Source: Mimachlamys varia (lineage: Eukaryota > Mollusca > Bivalvia > Pectinida > Pectinidae). Taken from it: a stretch of 64,000 nt of DNA. The notes under the pieces are model-generated. The model was not told the DNA's origin. It ran no database searches and worked only from the letters and a program-made list of their open reading frames with translations. The stretch covers positions 34,353,426 to 34,417,425 of the forward strand of contig OX392534.1 in assembly GCA_947623455.1 (NCBI GenBank), in the 5' to 3' direction. The position numbers and the translations under genes were made by a program. Positions 10,767 through 22,118 of this stretch are shown in pieces (position 1 is the stretch's first letter; the number at the start of each line of letters is the position of its first letter).

Positions 10767-13700
10767 CTGTGAAAAAAGAAAGACATAACATTATACTATT
10801 TTGCGGTGTTAAGACCATTAAACATATTTTGATATCAGAACATATTTGAAAATATACATCATACAATGTACATGTGATATCAGAACATACAGAGAGATAT
10901 CATAACACATAGAGAGATATCTTAACATACAGAGAGATATCATAACATACAGAGAGATATCATAACATACAGAGATATCATAACATACAAAGAGATATCA
11001 TAACATACAGAGGGATATCACAACACACAGAGAGATAGCATAACATACAGAGATATCATAACCTACAGAGATATCATAACATACAGAGAGATAGCATAGC
11101 ATACAGAGAGATATCATAGCACACAGAGAGATAGCATAACATACAGAGAGATATCATAACATACAGAGATATCATAACATACAGACAGATAGCATAACAT
11201 ACAGAGAGATATCATAACATACAGAGATATCATAACATACAGAGATATCATAACATACAGAGATATCATAACATACAGAGAGATATCATAACATACAGAG
11301 ATATCATAACATACAGAGAGATATCATAGCATACAGGGATATCATAACATACAGAGATATATCATAACATACAGAGAGATATCACAACACACAGAGAGAT
11401 AGCATAACATACAGAGAGATAGCATAACATACAGAGAGATATCATAACATACAGAGAGATATCATAACATACAGAGAGATATCATAACATACAGACAGAT
11501 ATCATAACATACAGAGAGATAGCATAGCATACAGAGATATCATAGCATACAGAAATATCATAACACACAGAGAGATAGCATAACATACAGAGAGATAGCA
11601 TAGCATACAGAGAGATATCATAACATACAGAGAGATATCATAACATACAGAGATATCATAACATACAGAGATATCATAACATACAGAGATATCATAACAT
11701 ACAGAGATATCATAACATACAGAGATATCATAACATACAGAGAGATAGCATAGCATACAGACAGATATCATAGCATACAGGGATATCATAACACACAGAG
11801 AGAAAGCATAACATACAGAGAGATATTATAACATACAGAGATATATCATAACATACAGAGATATAGCATAACATACAGAGATATCATAACATACAGAGAG
11901 ATATCATAACATATAGAGAGATATCATAACATACAGAGATATCATAACATACAGAGATATCATAACATACAGAGAGATAGCATAACATACAGAGAGATAG
12001 CATAGCATACAGACAGATATCATAGCATACAGGGATATCATAACACACAGAGAGATAGCATAACATACAGAGAGATATCATAGTACACAGAGATATCATA
12101 ACATACAGACAGATATCATAACATACAGAGATATCATAACATACAGAGATATCATAACATACAGAGATATCATAACATACAGAGATATCATAACATACAG
12201 AGATATATCATAACATACAGAGGGATATCACAACACACAGAGAGATAGCATAACATACAGAGAGATATCATAGCACACAGAGATATCATAACATACAGAC
12301 AGATAGCATAACATACAGAGATATCATAACATACAGAGAGATATCATAACATACAGAGAGATATCATAACATACAGAGATATCATAACATACAGAGATAT
12401 CATAACATACAGAGATATATCACAACATACAGAGATATCATAACATACAGAGAGATATCATAGCATACAGGGTAATCATAACATACAGACAGATATCATA
12501 ACATACAGAGAGATAGCATAGCATACAGACAGATATCATAGCATACAGGGATATCATAACATACAGAGAGATAGCATAACATACAGAGAGATATTATAAC
12601 ATACAGAGAGATATCACAAAATACAGAGATATCATAACATACAGAGATATATCATAACATACAGAGATATCATAACATACAGAGAGATATCATAACATAC
12701 AGAGAGATATCATAACATGCAGAGAGATATCATAACATACAGAGAGATATCATAACATACAGAGATATCATAACATACAGAGAGATATCATAACATACAG
12801 ATATATCATAACATATAGAGATATCATAACATACAGAGAGATATCATAACATACAGAGATATCATAACATACAGAGAGATATCATAACATACAGAGAGAT
12901 ATCATAACATACAGAGATATCATAACATACAGAGATATCATAACATACAGAGAGATATCATAACATACAGAGATATCATAACATACAGAGATATATCATA
13001 ACATACAGAGAGATATCATAACATACAGAGAGATATCATAACATACAGAGATATCATAACATACAGAGATATCATAACATACAGAGATATCATAACATAC
13101 AGAGAGATATCATAACATACAGAGAGATATCATAACATACAGAGATATCATAACATACAGAGATATATCATAACATACAGAGATATCATAACATACAGAG
13201 AGATATCATAACATACAGAGATATCATAACATACAGAGAGATATCATAACATACAGAGAGATATCATAACATACAGAGAGATATCATAACATACAGAGAT
13301 ATCATAACATACAGAGATATATCACAACATACAGAGATATCATAACATACAGAGATATATCATAACATACAGAGATATCATAACATACAGAGAGATATCA
13401 TAACATACAGAGATATCATAACATACAGAGAGATATCATAACATACAGAGAGATATCATAACATACAGAGAGATATCATAACGTACAGAGATATCATAAC
13501 ATACAGAGATATATCACAACATACAGAGATATCATAACATACAGAGATATATCATAACATACAGATCTATCATAACATATAGAGATATCATAACATATAG
13601 AGAGATATCATAACATACAGAGATATCATAACATACAGAGATATCATAACATACAGAGATATATCATAACATACAGAGATATCATAACATACAGAGAGAT

Positions 13701-16700
13701 ATCATAACATACAGAGAGATATCATAACATACAGAGATATCATAACATACAGAGATATATCACAACATACAGAGATATCATAACATACAGAGATATATCA
13801 TAACATACAGAGATATCATAACATACAGAGAGATATCATAACATACAGAGAGATATCATAACATACAGAGATATCATAACATACAGAGATATATCACAAC
13901 ATACAGAGATATCATAACATACAGAGAGATATCATAACATACAGATCTATCATAACATATAGAGAGATATCATAACATACAGAGATATCATAACATACAG
14001 AGAGATAGCATAGTGGGATATGTCATATCACAGTGGGAGATGTCATAATACTGTGGGAGGTGTCATACCACAGTGGTAGATGTCATATCACAGTTAAAGA
14101 TGTCATAACACAATGGAAGATATCATATCACTGTGGGAGATGTCATAACACAGTGGGGGATGTCATAACACAGTGGGGGATGTCATAACACAGTGGGGGA
14201 TGTCATAACACAGTGGGGGATGTCATAACACAGTAGGAGATAACATAACATAGTTGGATAAGTCATAACACAGTGGGAGATGTCATATCACAGTGGGAAA
14301 TGTCATATCACAGTGGGAGATAGCATAATGCAGTTGGATAAGTCAGAACACAGTGGAAGATATCATATCACAGTGGGAAATGTCATATCACAGTGGGAGA
14401 TGTCATATCACAGTGGGAGATGTCATATCACAGTGGAAGATGTCATATCACAGTGGGAGATGTCATATCACAGTGGAAGATGTCATATCACAGTGGGAGA
14501 TGTCATAACACAGTGGGAGATGTCATAACACAGTGGGAGATAACATCACATAGTTGGATAAGTCAGAACACAGTGGAAGATGTCATAACACAGTACGAGA
14601 TGTCGTAACACAGTAGAATATGTCTTACACATTGGGACCATCATAACAAAGTGGGAGATACATACATTTATCCTAACATTTTCAGTATTATTATATTTTA
14701 TTTTCTTATTCTTATAGGTTTTTTATAGATACAGATGTATGCCTTTGGTGTCTAAAAACATAATCAGTTTATTTATAATTATTTTACGAAACACTTACTT
14801 CTCCCTTCTCTTTTCAGGAAAGTAAGCATATTATGAAAGTCCTTGGTTGTTCTGATCATTTTCCCCCTCAAACGCTTTTCACAAAGGGTCTGTCAAAATA
14901 ATAAAAGACATAAAAACTTCGATTACCAATGAAACAAATATTAAACAGTATGTTAGTATTTCTATTTTTAAGCAAGCTGGGCTTAAAATATATGATCTGT
15001 TAATGCAAGCAAATACTTGATGGCTATCACTTTAGCATAAAATAATAATAATAAGAGCGCAACTCTCAGGTAAGCACTTGAATGGTAACATATACGTGCG
15101 TAAACAGATTTGTTCCCCCTTGTTGCTACCATGTGCCTTTTATTTTGTTTTCGCCCGGAAGAAGACCTCCAGTGGAAAAACCGGAAACACGTAATACAAT
15201 TACGTTACGTCACACAATTACGTCACTTTGCATTGATTTCGGAATGGTGAAACTAACCGGAATATCTTTCAGCGTACGTCTGTTGCATCTCTCCCTGTCG
15301 TTGCTTGAGAAACTCGGTATGTTTTTCGACTTACCGACTTTGAATTATAGAAATTTTATATCTTCTGAACCATTGCATGAATGATTCTCAGTAATTATCA
15401 GAGATTTATTTTAAAACCATGATCTTTTAAGGCTTTGTCTTTGTCATATCAAGAGTGAAGCGCTTGAATGATAACACATGCGTGCGAAAACATAATTGTT
15501 TCCGCTTGTTGCTACCCTTTGCCTTTATTTTTCCCTTCCATAAATAGCCTTTCCATTGGAGAAACCGGAAACACGTCACACATTTACGTTACGTCACATA
15601 ATGACATTATTTTTTTCCGGAAAGTTGAAAATAACCAGAATATCGTTATACTGATGTCTACCGCAAACTGACGTAATTGTGTCGGTGCTTGAGAGGCTGT
15701 TTTTGTTTTCGACTTCCGACATTAAATTATGGAAAATTTATTTCTCTCAGAACCAGTACATGAATGATTCTCAGTCAATTTCAGATATTTACTAAAGCTC
15801 ACTCTTTTAAGGCTTTGTCGTTGTAATATTAATAATAATAACAATCCTGGAGTCGTGTAATATAAGACCATATATCCAAATCAAAAGTAACAATGAGTTT
15901 TTCCCCGAATATGGATCAGTTCGTTACTTTCTATCTCATAATCATAGTCGGGATTCAAACGTTTTGATCGATGGTAACGTAACGACATCATTAGGAAGAT
16001 AATTCCAATGATAACTAACCCGAGTACTGAAAGAATATTTTCTCAGATTTAGTTTACCTCTTCTTTTAGAAGTGGCAGACTTGTTTTGTTTATTAACATT
16101 TCTTTCACATTAAATCACAAAACAATAACAATAACACCTTTCACACAAAATACATGCAACAACACATTTTTACATAAAGTGATATACAACAACAACAAGG
16201 CATCGCAAACGATACAAATCCCCTCGCGTGCTAACACATGAACTCTGACGCAAAATGGGGATTGGGGTTATTGCAGGATATTGATCATGAAATAGCAGCA
16301 GTTGTCATTTGCACTGGACAACAATATACATGGATGGGCTTATTATCAGTTTGGTCAGGATCCGTTCAGAAATGAAGTTGCAAGAGTGCTGACAAATACT
16401 TTCTATAAATAGTAACGGTGACCTTGACCTTGACCTTGGCACCCTGAAACACGAACTCGTCCGAGGTATTATCAAGCTGGACCCATATATGAAGTTTGGT
16501 AAGAATTCGTCCTAAAGTGACGTCGCAAGAGTGCTGACAAATATTTTCTATAATTTTCTATATAAGCATGTAATACGCTTCTACATATAAAAAAAACCCA
16601 CACACATACAAGTTATACCATACATGTTCTCGTGCACATATCCATGCACTAAAATGCATGTACATACATGCATGCACACACCCATACTATATACACATGC

Positions 16701-19700
16701 ATATACACATGCCATTGCCTATGCGTCCTCTCATTCCCGTTTTAGACAAGCGTGCACAAACCCACTCACACATACACCCATACACGTGTATGTATCTGTA
16801 TAAAACATGCATGCACGCATAAATCCATGCACCAGATTGCAATAGCGTGCATGCATTCACACTGTGCATGCACACGCCCACATCTGTACACATGTATACA
16901 TACATATACACAACCCTGCACATACATGCAGGTACACAGACGCATGCAAACATGCAAGTATTGCACAAGCGCGTACATACATGCATGGCACAAGCGCAAA
17001 CACATGCATGTGTGCTCTCATGTCTGCATGCCCGCATGCCCGTGTCCTCTTGTTATTTTTGTATTGTTTGGAATTAACAAACCCTCATTGACAGCTTTAT
17101 AGTATCAGCCATGTGTAAGTTTGTATACTAGGATCATATCTCCTCTCAGTCTTCTATGTAATAGATTTGGTAAGTTAAGGATCCTCAGTCGGTTGTCATA
17201 GCTTAGATCGTTCATCCCCTTTCATATATATTTCGCTGTATATATTTGTGAAATGTATTGCATTGTAGACTATACCATGTATATGCAATGTATTTATGGC
17301 ACAAAGACATGTGTGTCTGTTGCTGAATATTTACATTTGCTCTGCATTGCCACTATATAAGACTACCAAGACCAGTTCCGTGTTATGAGAGCATAACACT
17401 GGAGTGGTCATTATGACGTCATTACGATTGTGACGTCATAATCATAACGTTGGAAATAGCCGACCGATACTGGCTGTTCGCTGTTCCATTTATTAGAAAT
17501 CTTCCTTAAATTTTCAGAACAAATGTAGAATATAAATATGAATTTATCATCAAAACCAATGGAAAAATGTAAATATAAGCATTAAACACCATTCTGTTCC
17601 GTGTTATGGTCCTATAACACGGAATAGGATTGCAGACAGAATGAATAACGCGCGTTAGCCGGCCGATACTGGCTGTTCGCTGTTCCATTTATTAGAAATC
17701 TACCTTAAATTGCGCTAGCGCGTTATTCATTTTGTCTGCAATCCTGTTCCGTGTTATAGGACCATAACATGGAACAGAATGATGTTTAATGCTTAAATAA
17801 AGAATTACATCTTATATATCAATAGTGCCACGTGAAGACAAACATTAGATATATGAATGCATTGTTACAAGAAAGACACAGCAAGTAAATATGGTCGCGA
17901 TAACGTGGGCGGGGGGTTGTTTAAGGGGTTTACTGCGGGTCTTACGACATAGACCGTATTAGTCCCCCAAAAAGGTTGCAAAACCTAAAATCAAGGATAG
18001 AGATCAATCGACCTACCTTATATGCGGACATAGACATGTACGAGTCCGAAACCTTCCGAAAGTAAAAAGCGGCCATTCTCCTTTTTGATAATTTCACAAA
18101 CGATCTACTTCTTCGGCATGTGTATTTCCGAGCAGCACCGGCTACAGAATAAAACAAAAAAGATATGTGTTTCATAATAGGAATGTATCTTAAACACAGC
18201 TTCTCCTGAAACATTCATTGGTAGTTAAAAATAAGAGGGTCATAATAGGCGGCTCATATATGATACAGTTTGTAAGACTTTATATATATTTATTTACGAA
18301 GCCGCCCATTGCATTCTGTAATGGCCGGCTCCGTACATATATATGTACATTTTTGTTTATTTACTGATAGAAACCCAAGCAAGCTGGGTGAATATACTCT
18401 ACGAGTTTCATAGTGAATTTATCAAACTCGTCGTTCAATCTTGAAGTGATAATCGCCTCATAATTAAGGCTCGAGCCATTTAAAATTATTGAACTCGTTT
18501 GATATACAATCACAACTGTTCTTAAAGGACATCAAATGGACAGAGAAAAACGTCCTTTATAAAGAGGTATCCATATAACAGGTTTGACTGTACCCGCTTT
18601 TGTCAATAATGAATGCTTCATAGTCAAACTTTGTAATTACACTTAATACAAAAATATTCCTTGAACATAATTTCATTTATCACAATGAAGACTACCTGCA
18701 CCCTATTTTGTTAATTATAGTAGCTATCAAAAGTGTAAGGAGTTACTTTCCTTAGTAAATCATAGGTCTAAGGTTTTCAATTAGAATACACCTTTATGTT
18801 AATTAGGTGCCATTTCTTGGCTTCACAAAAAATTCCCTCCATCCGGTTTTTTTTGTAAGTCGGGTGCCAGCTGTGTTTTTTAAATATCTATTTGCAGGGT
18901 ATCGCTAAGGAATCGTCAAGGCATTAACCATATATAGTACATGAAGTGGCTGATATTCTCTTGGACAACAGAATGCTGTTACATTTGTATGAACTTAAAC
19001 TTAAATTTGGTGTTAAATCTTTTATCGGTTAGAATCGATTATGAGTTTTGGGAGAAAATTCTGTTCTCAGTTTCCTCCTCAATTTTTAGCTGGCACATGC
19101 GTTGAAGTCATTGGCCATAATTAGCCACAAAAAATAACTTATCAAAGATGGATATTTGGTAGCTAAAACTTTAAAGAAAAATTAACATAGAAAGTTTAAT
19201 TGGATGCTATTTATTTAAGAGTGTCTTCTATTTAATAAAGAATCACAGCACATTTACTGTACTACTCGAAGCATGCAGTGCTATATTTTTTTTTTAATTT
19301 CCATGTAATCAAGTTTCTACTCCATGTTGATCAATTAAAATAGCAGAAATAAATTCTACTTCTTTGTAACACTGAACAAGTACCGAATCGACCGAGGAGT
19401 AACGAATGGTAAAATTCAATGAGGCGCTAATCTTGTCATATGCTTAGTGTGAAATGTAACTTATATTTAACGGAAAGGCAATATATTATGTAAATACATC
19501 ATTCTATGAAAAATGAAAACGTCTAGAAACATCAAAGCAATCATCAGATGGAACTTATCCCCCAAACTCTTGTTGACAAAAATAACCTTCATATTCTTTT
19601 AGCAGATATACTGATAATACATTCATTAGAAATATGAATTATAAAAGCAAAAACAAAACAAGAGATGGTTAAGTCAAGTGCAAAACAGTTGAAACAAACT

Positions 19701-20974
19701 ATTGGTTGTCTAGTTGTGTAAACAAAAACAAGCAAAAGTAAACACATTTTCTACACATTGCCTCGAAGAGCCATAACTCTGGTAAATATTGTCAAATCAA
19801 ACTGTTGTTATTTCATACCAAGTTTGAAAGATGTCCGTTGAAACTGCAGGAGATCGTTGCACAAATAAAAATTTACGAAAGAAACACATTTTCTACATCA
19901 TGCGTATACCTGGAAAATATGCAATGCTATTGCGCGTATATGAAACACCTCTACAAAACAAGTAAAATGTGCTAAATGATATACATGTATCTTTTCAAAT
20001 TATCGTACAAAAGTTAAAAGGAATTAAAGAATTTAATTAAAAGTTCTGACGTTTTCTATATAATACCCAAAGAAAGAAATCGGTTGGAAATTGTAGGAGG
20101 AGATCTCCAGACAAATAAAATTTAACGACGGATGTACATCTACGTACGGGCAGACAATGCCATATCATAATGCGTCGGGTCAATTGTGATGGGCGTATAC
20201 GAACAGAGAATACCTAAGCGTCAACAAAACCGAAATCCAAACTCAAATTTGACTAAGCTTAGGGCAAAATATAACAAAAGAAAAGATGAACACGGAGACC
20301 ATTGAAAACGAACAAGAGAATAAGACCAGTTGTTCCGGAAGTGTAAGCGTCTTCTCCTTCATGGGAGACACCCGCAATGTAAATTAAGGTCTAATCCAAG
20401 AAAATTTAACAAGAAAATATCATTTAACATGTCAAGTGATCGATGTAAAAAAATGCAACAGTTGAAATGATTGCATTGCTACAATTTTGTTTTCATAAAA
20501 TGTGCATCAAACACGGCACAGTTATGTTTCAACTTTATCTAATGTGATTTCGATTTCTTGTTACGATTACATTACACACCGAAACCCTTTTTTTTGTAAA
20601 ATTCCAACTTTCCGCGAAACTGAAAGTGTTATTGTTAGCAAGAGGCTACTAAATAAAAATGTTATATATCAATGTTACAAACGTAATATTACGTTGACGT
20701 TTTGGTATCAATATCTTTAACATGACAGCCTTTTTCGATAAAAAGGTTGACAACTCGCAAATGTGATAAAAGTTGTTACATAAACTTGATAGAATCTGTT
20801 TATACTTTTTTTTTTATAAAACCCGACTACCAACAAACAAACAAGCATAATAACTTAACAATTTTGAATACACCTCTTTGTCCGATAGGTCTTTTTACAT
20901 AAATTATACTTACATTGGATCGCGGCGGCCAGGATGCTCAGAAAGAGTAACGCTGCCAAGAAACGCAAATGCAT
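10513..20974 (-). CDS. Secreted, highly basic six-cysteine protein, 176 aa, four exons (novel)
   Basis: Coding exons on the minus strand are 20974-20914, 18141-18017, 14889-14799 and 10766-10513 (61+125+91+254 = 531 bases). Every junction has GT...AG and the phases agree (1, 0, 1), giving one uninterrupted frame. Seen: a signal peptide with hydrophobic core FLAALLFLSILAAA (5-18); six cysteines in the mature part (C29, C65, C132, C159, C172, C176), enough for three disulfides; one N-glycosylation sequon NKT (108-110); 42 Lys/Arg against 11 Asp/Glu; a basic cluster RKRRR at 142-146. Inferred: a secreted protein that binds polyanions or is cut at the basic cluster by a furin-like protease. The family is not recognised. 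The C-terminal C-x2-GK-x-Y pattern is only weakly reminiscent of NTR-type modules. A TATA box, an A at -3 of the start codon and a poly(A) signal all fit. No homologue or transcript could be checked. Confidence 0.75.
10872..14010. repeat. Minisatellite of mixed 18- and 20-bp units, about 3.1 kb, inside intron 3
   Basis: Units read ATACAGAGATATCATAAC (18) or ATACAGAGAGATATCATAAC (20), differing by one AG pair. Most units hold a GATATC palindrome; recurring variants include GATAGC, ACACACAG and ATACAGACAG. Roughly 165 units. Variants AGCATAGC and ACACAC are frequent before about 12,600 and rare after, where units are nearly uniform. This suggests recent local homogenisation of the second half. 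Confidence 0.95.
14011..14665. repeat. 20-bp minisatellite, diverged sister of the adjoining array
   Basis: Units read GGGAGATGTCATAACACAGT with variants (GAAGATGTCATATC, GGGGGATGTC). Aligned to the adjoining unit they share GAGAT-TCATAACA, so both arrays probably come from one ancestral 20-mer. It lies wholly inside intron 3 of the secreted-protein gene. Confidence 0.9.
14799..14889 (-). CDS. Exon 3 of secreted six-Cys protein
   Basis: On the minus strand the acceptor is TTATTATTTTGACAG and the donor is GTAAGTGT. The exon has 91 bases, starts in phase 0 and encodes residues 63-92 plus one base; it contains C65. Codon A|AT is completed by exon 4 to give N93. Confidence 0.75.
15072..15830. 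repeat. Diverged tandem duplication, period about 386 bp
   Basis: Two copies begin at about 15,072 (AAGCACTTGAATGGTAAC) and 15,458 (AAGCGCTTGAATGATAAC). They share ordered words such as GTTGCTACC, ACCGGAAACACGT, TTACGTTACGTCACA, GAATGATTCTCAGT and CTTTTAAGGCTTTGTC. Neither copy has a conserved reading frame. Intronic to the secreted-protein gene. Confidence 0.8.
15881..16026 (-). CDS. Candidate terminal exon: membrane span plus 30-residue cytoplasmic tail
   Basis: On the minus strand an acceptor ATTCTTTCAG precedes a 146-base open stretch (phase: needs one base from an upstream exon) coding for 47 residues and a TGA stop. It starts with a hydrophobic run (LGLVIIGIIFLMMSL), then a stop-transfer-like basic cluster (RYHRSKR), then an acidic/Tyr-rich tail (NPDYDYEIESNELIH). 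An in-frame stop lies 24-26 bases upstream of the exon start, so it can be coding only if spliced. It lies inside intron 2 of the secreted-protein gene, but joining it to that exon 2 gives a stop at the fourth codon, so it is probably part of another transcript or an alternative form. The upstream exons were not found. Confidence 0.35.
16027..16370. other. Intronic non-coding sequence
   Basis: AT-rich with short CAA/ACA runs (about 16,110-16,200). No supported gene. Confidence 0.4.
16371..16560. repeat. Dispersed repeat fragment with ACCTTG triplication
   Basis: The stretch GCAAGAGTGCTGACAAATA occurs twice (about 16,380 and 16,527), flanking GACCTTGACCTTGACCTTGG (about 16,418-16,439) and AAGTTTGGTAAGAATTCGTC. 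The ACCTTG-rich form with a following AGTTTGGT word is typical of dispersed repeats in molluscan genomes (from memory, not searched). Confidence 0.5.
16590..17050. repeat. Degenerate CA/TG low-complexity tract rich in CATGCA
   Basis: About 460 bases of alternating purine-pyrimidine sequence (ACACAC, CATGCATG, TACATACATG). Open frames run through it on both strands only because stop codons are rare in CA/TG repeats. Such tracts can adopt Z-form DNA. Confidence 0.85.
17051..17372. other. Intronic non-coding sequence
   Basis: No gene or repeat is recognised. Confidence 0.4.
17373..17800. mobile_element. Compound inverted/direct repeat element (foldback)
   Basis: Arms at about 17,588-17,655 and 17,713-17,788 are inverted copies (TTCCGTGTTATGG.., GATTGCAGACA.., ATGAATAACGCG). 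A 50-base stretch beginning CGATACTGGCTGTTCGCTGT occurs in direct orientation at about 17,466 and 17,661. A third CCGTGTTATGAG hairpin lies at 17,378. Related to the repeat at 9,849-9,945. No coding capacity. Confidence 0.65.
18017..18141 (-). CDS. Exon 2 of secreted six-Cys protein
   Basis: The acceptor is TTTATTCTGTAG and the donor is GTAGGT directly after AAG. The 125-base exon encodes residues 21 (completed codon) to 62, contains C29 and is rich in Arg/Lys, with KRR at 40-42. Confidence 0.72.
18142..20206. other. Intron 1 of secreted-protein gene, with repeat relics
   Basis: Mostly AT-rich sequence without genes. A weak inverted pair at about 18,400-18,515 is built on CAAACTCG and CGTTTGATA words. 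The stretch about 19,745-20,190 (ATTTTCTACACATTGCC, GCCATAACTCTGGTAAA, then GACAATGCCATATCATAATG) looks like a decayed dispersed repeat of a type I recall from molluscan genomes. Confidence 0.45.
20207..20345 (-). repeat. Dispersed repeat copy 1 (inverted relative to 21.4 and 60.7 kb)
   Basis: Read on the minus strand it shares, in order, CTTCCGGAAC, TGGTCTTATTCTCTTGT, GTCTCCGTG and GGTTTTGTTGACGCTT with the copy at about 60,712-60,855, and partly with 21,400-21,520. Confidence 0.6.
20914..20974 (-). CDS. Exon 1 of secreted six-Cys protein (signal peptide)
   Basis: ATG at 20,974-20,972 (minus) is preceded by CAAC, giving A at -3. It encodes 20 residues, nearly all signal peptide (MHLRFLAALLFLSILAAAIQ), then one base before a consensus donor GTAAGTATAA. 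A TATA box lies 63 bases upstream of the ATG. Confidence 0.78.
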
Positions 20975-21036
20975 GTTGACTGGTGTTGATGATAAACAGC
21001 AAGTCTTGCATGTCGTTATGTCGGTCTACCAATCTG

Positions 21037-21044
21037 CTTATATA
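21037..21044 (-). promoter_or_regulatory. TATA box of the secreted-protein gene
   Basis: TATATAAG on the minus strand, 63 bases before the ATG. With the usual 25-30 base spacing transcription would begin near 21,010, giving a 5'UTR of about 35 bases. A focused TATA promoter suits an inducible or tissue-restricted secreted product (inference). Confidence 0.5.
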
Positions 21045-21394
21045 CAGCTTCTTCGATCGTCAGGACACCGGTTACAAATTTGTTTATTACCCTGCAACAT
21101 CAGTTTAACAGAAATACCTTTTGATGTTTCTAATTAAATGTTTTGCAACATTAGTTTAGAAGAATTAATTTCAATGACATTTGCACCTGTTATCCAAGCG
21201 CCTGCTTGAACGTGGGCAGCAGAAATATATAGTTTTCAAATTATCTCTCACGAAATCGAATGAAAAATAGTTCTCCCAACATAGAGGCAGTAACAAGGTC
21301 TTCCGTATAGTATAACCAGCTTTCACTTCTTTGGCTTACATTCGTTTACGTTTCATATACTTTTCATAGGCACGCTAAAACAAACCATGCTTAG
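21045..21394. other. Upstream region of the secreted-protein gene
   Basis: A short direct repeat (GCAACATCAGTTTAACAGAA at about 21,096 and GCAACATTAGTTTAGAAGAA at about 21,146) lies 50-110 bases upstream of the TATA box. No known transcription-factor site is called. Confidence 0.4.
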
Positions 21395-21520
21395 ATACAT
21401 ATTCTCTTGTGCTTTTACGAGAGTCTCCATGTAAATCTTTCTTTTGTTCCTGTTTTGCCTCTAGTTTAGTCGACTTTTAGTTCGGATTATGGTTTTGTAA
21501 ACGCATTCATTGGTATACTG
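21395..21520 (+). repeat. Dispersed repeat copy 2
   Basis: ATTCTCTTGTGCTTTTACGA, GAGTCTCC and ATGGTTTTGTAAACGC match the copy at about 60,730-60,840 in direct orientation. Confidence 0.6.
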
Positions 21521-21905
21521 ATTTGAAAACCACGCCAAGAGTCTGATGGAGATCTTTGAATGCTAAGTGTAGTTATTTCTTGATATACTGCAATAGAAAG
21601 ATGCATGTAAGACCTAGTACCAGTTTAAAATGTCGTTAGGAAGCTAATATTAAATATGCTTGCGTAAGAAGTCATGTATCATAGCAAAATGCATGCATAA
21701 AAAAAATGAAAAATTGACTACAATTCATATGAACAAAAGTGATTGTTCTATCAAAATATATTGCACGTGTAATAAAAAAGAGAGTTAGATGTTCAGAATA
21801 GACTGGCTACTGAACATTCTTTTGATAATTTGTTTTACCTCTCAATATTGCAATGTACTTTGCAAAAAAGCTAGACGAAGCATTGGCATGCGTTATACAT
21901 GTATA

Positions 21906-22118
21906 TTACTGTAAATGTCCTCAATTTGGCGCGATCAAATTTTGGTGCATTGTCAGTTTTTCGCATATTGGCCGAACGATAAATCCATGCACCCGTGGTA
22001 ATTACTATATAAGAAGCATACAAATCTTCAAATAGTACAATCATATTCTAACGAAATACTTTCAGCGCAAAAAGCGCTAATATAAGATTACCGCGAAAAT
22101 ATTAATGTAAACAGTAAT
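21906..22118. mobile_element. Small foldback (MITE-like) element
   Basis: The left end TTACTGTAAATG and the right end AATGTAAACAGTAA are inverted. The interior is rich in GCGC and CGCGAAAATA words, as in the element at 2.80-3.03 kb, which suggests one family. Confidence 0.4.

Noticed and set aside
11502..12099. Minus-strand open frames with Tyr/Cys/Ile repeats
   Set aside because: Translation of the 18/20-bp minisatellite inside an intron, not a gene.
14280..14608. Open frames with a 20-residue His/Ser/Gly repeat
   Set aside because: Three 20-bp units make 60 bases, so the repeat is periodic by arithmetic. No gene signals.
16687..17102. His/Cys/Thr-rich open frames on both strands
   Set aside because: Product of CA/TG low-complexity sequence with few stop codons.
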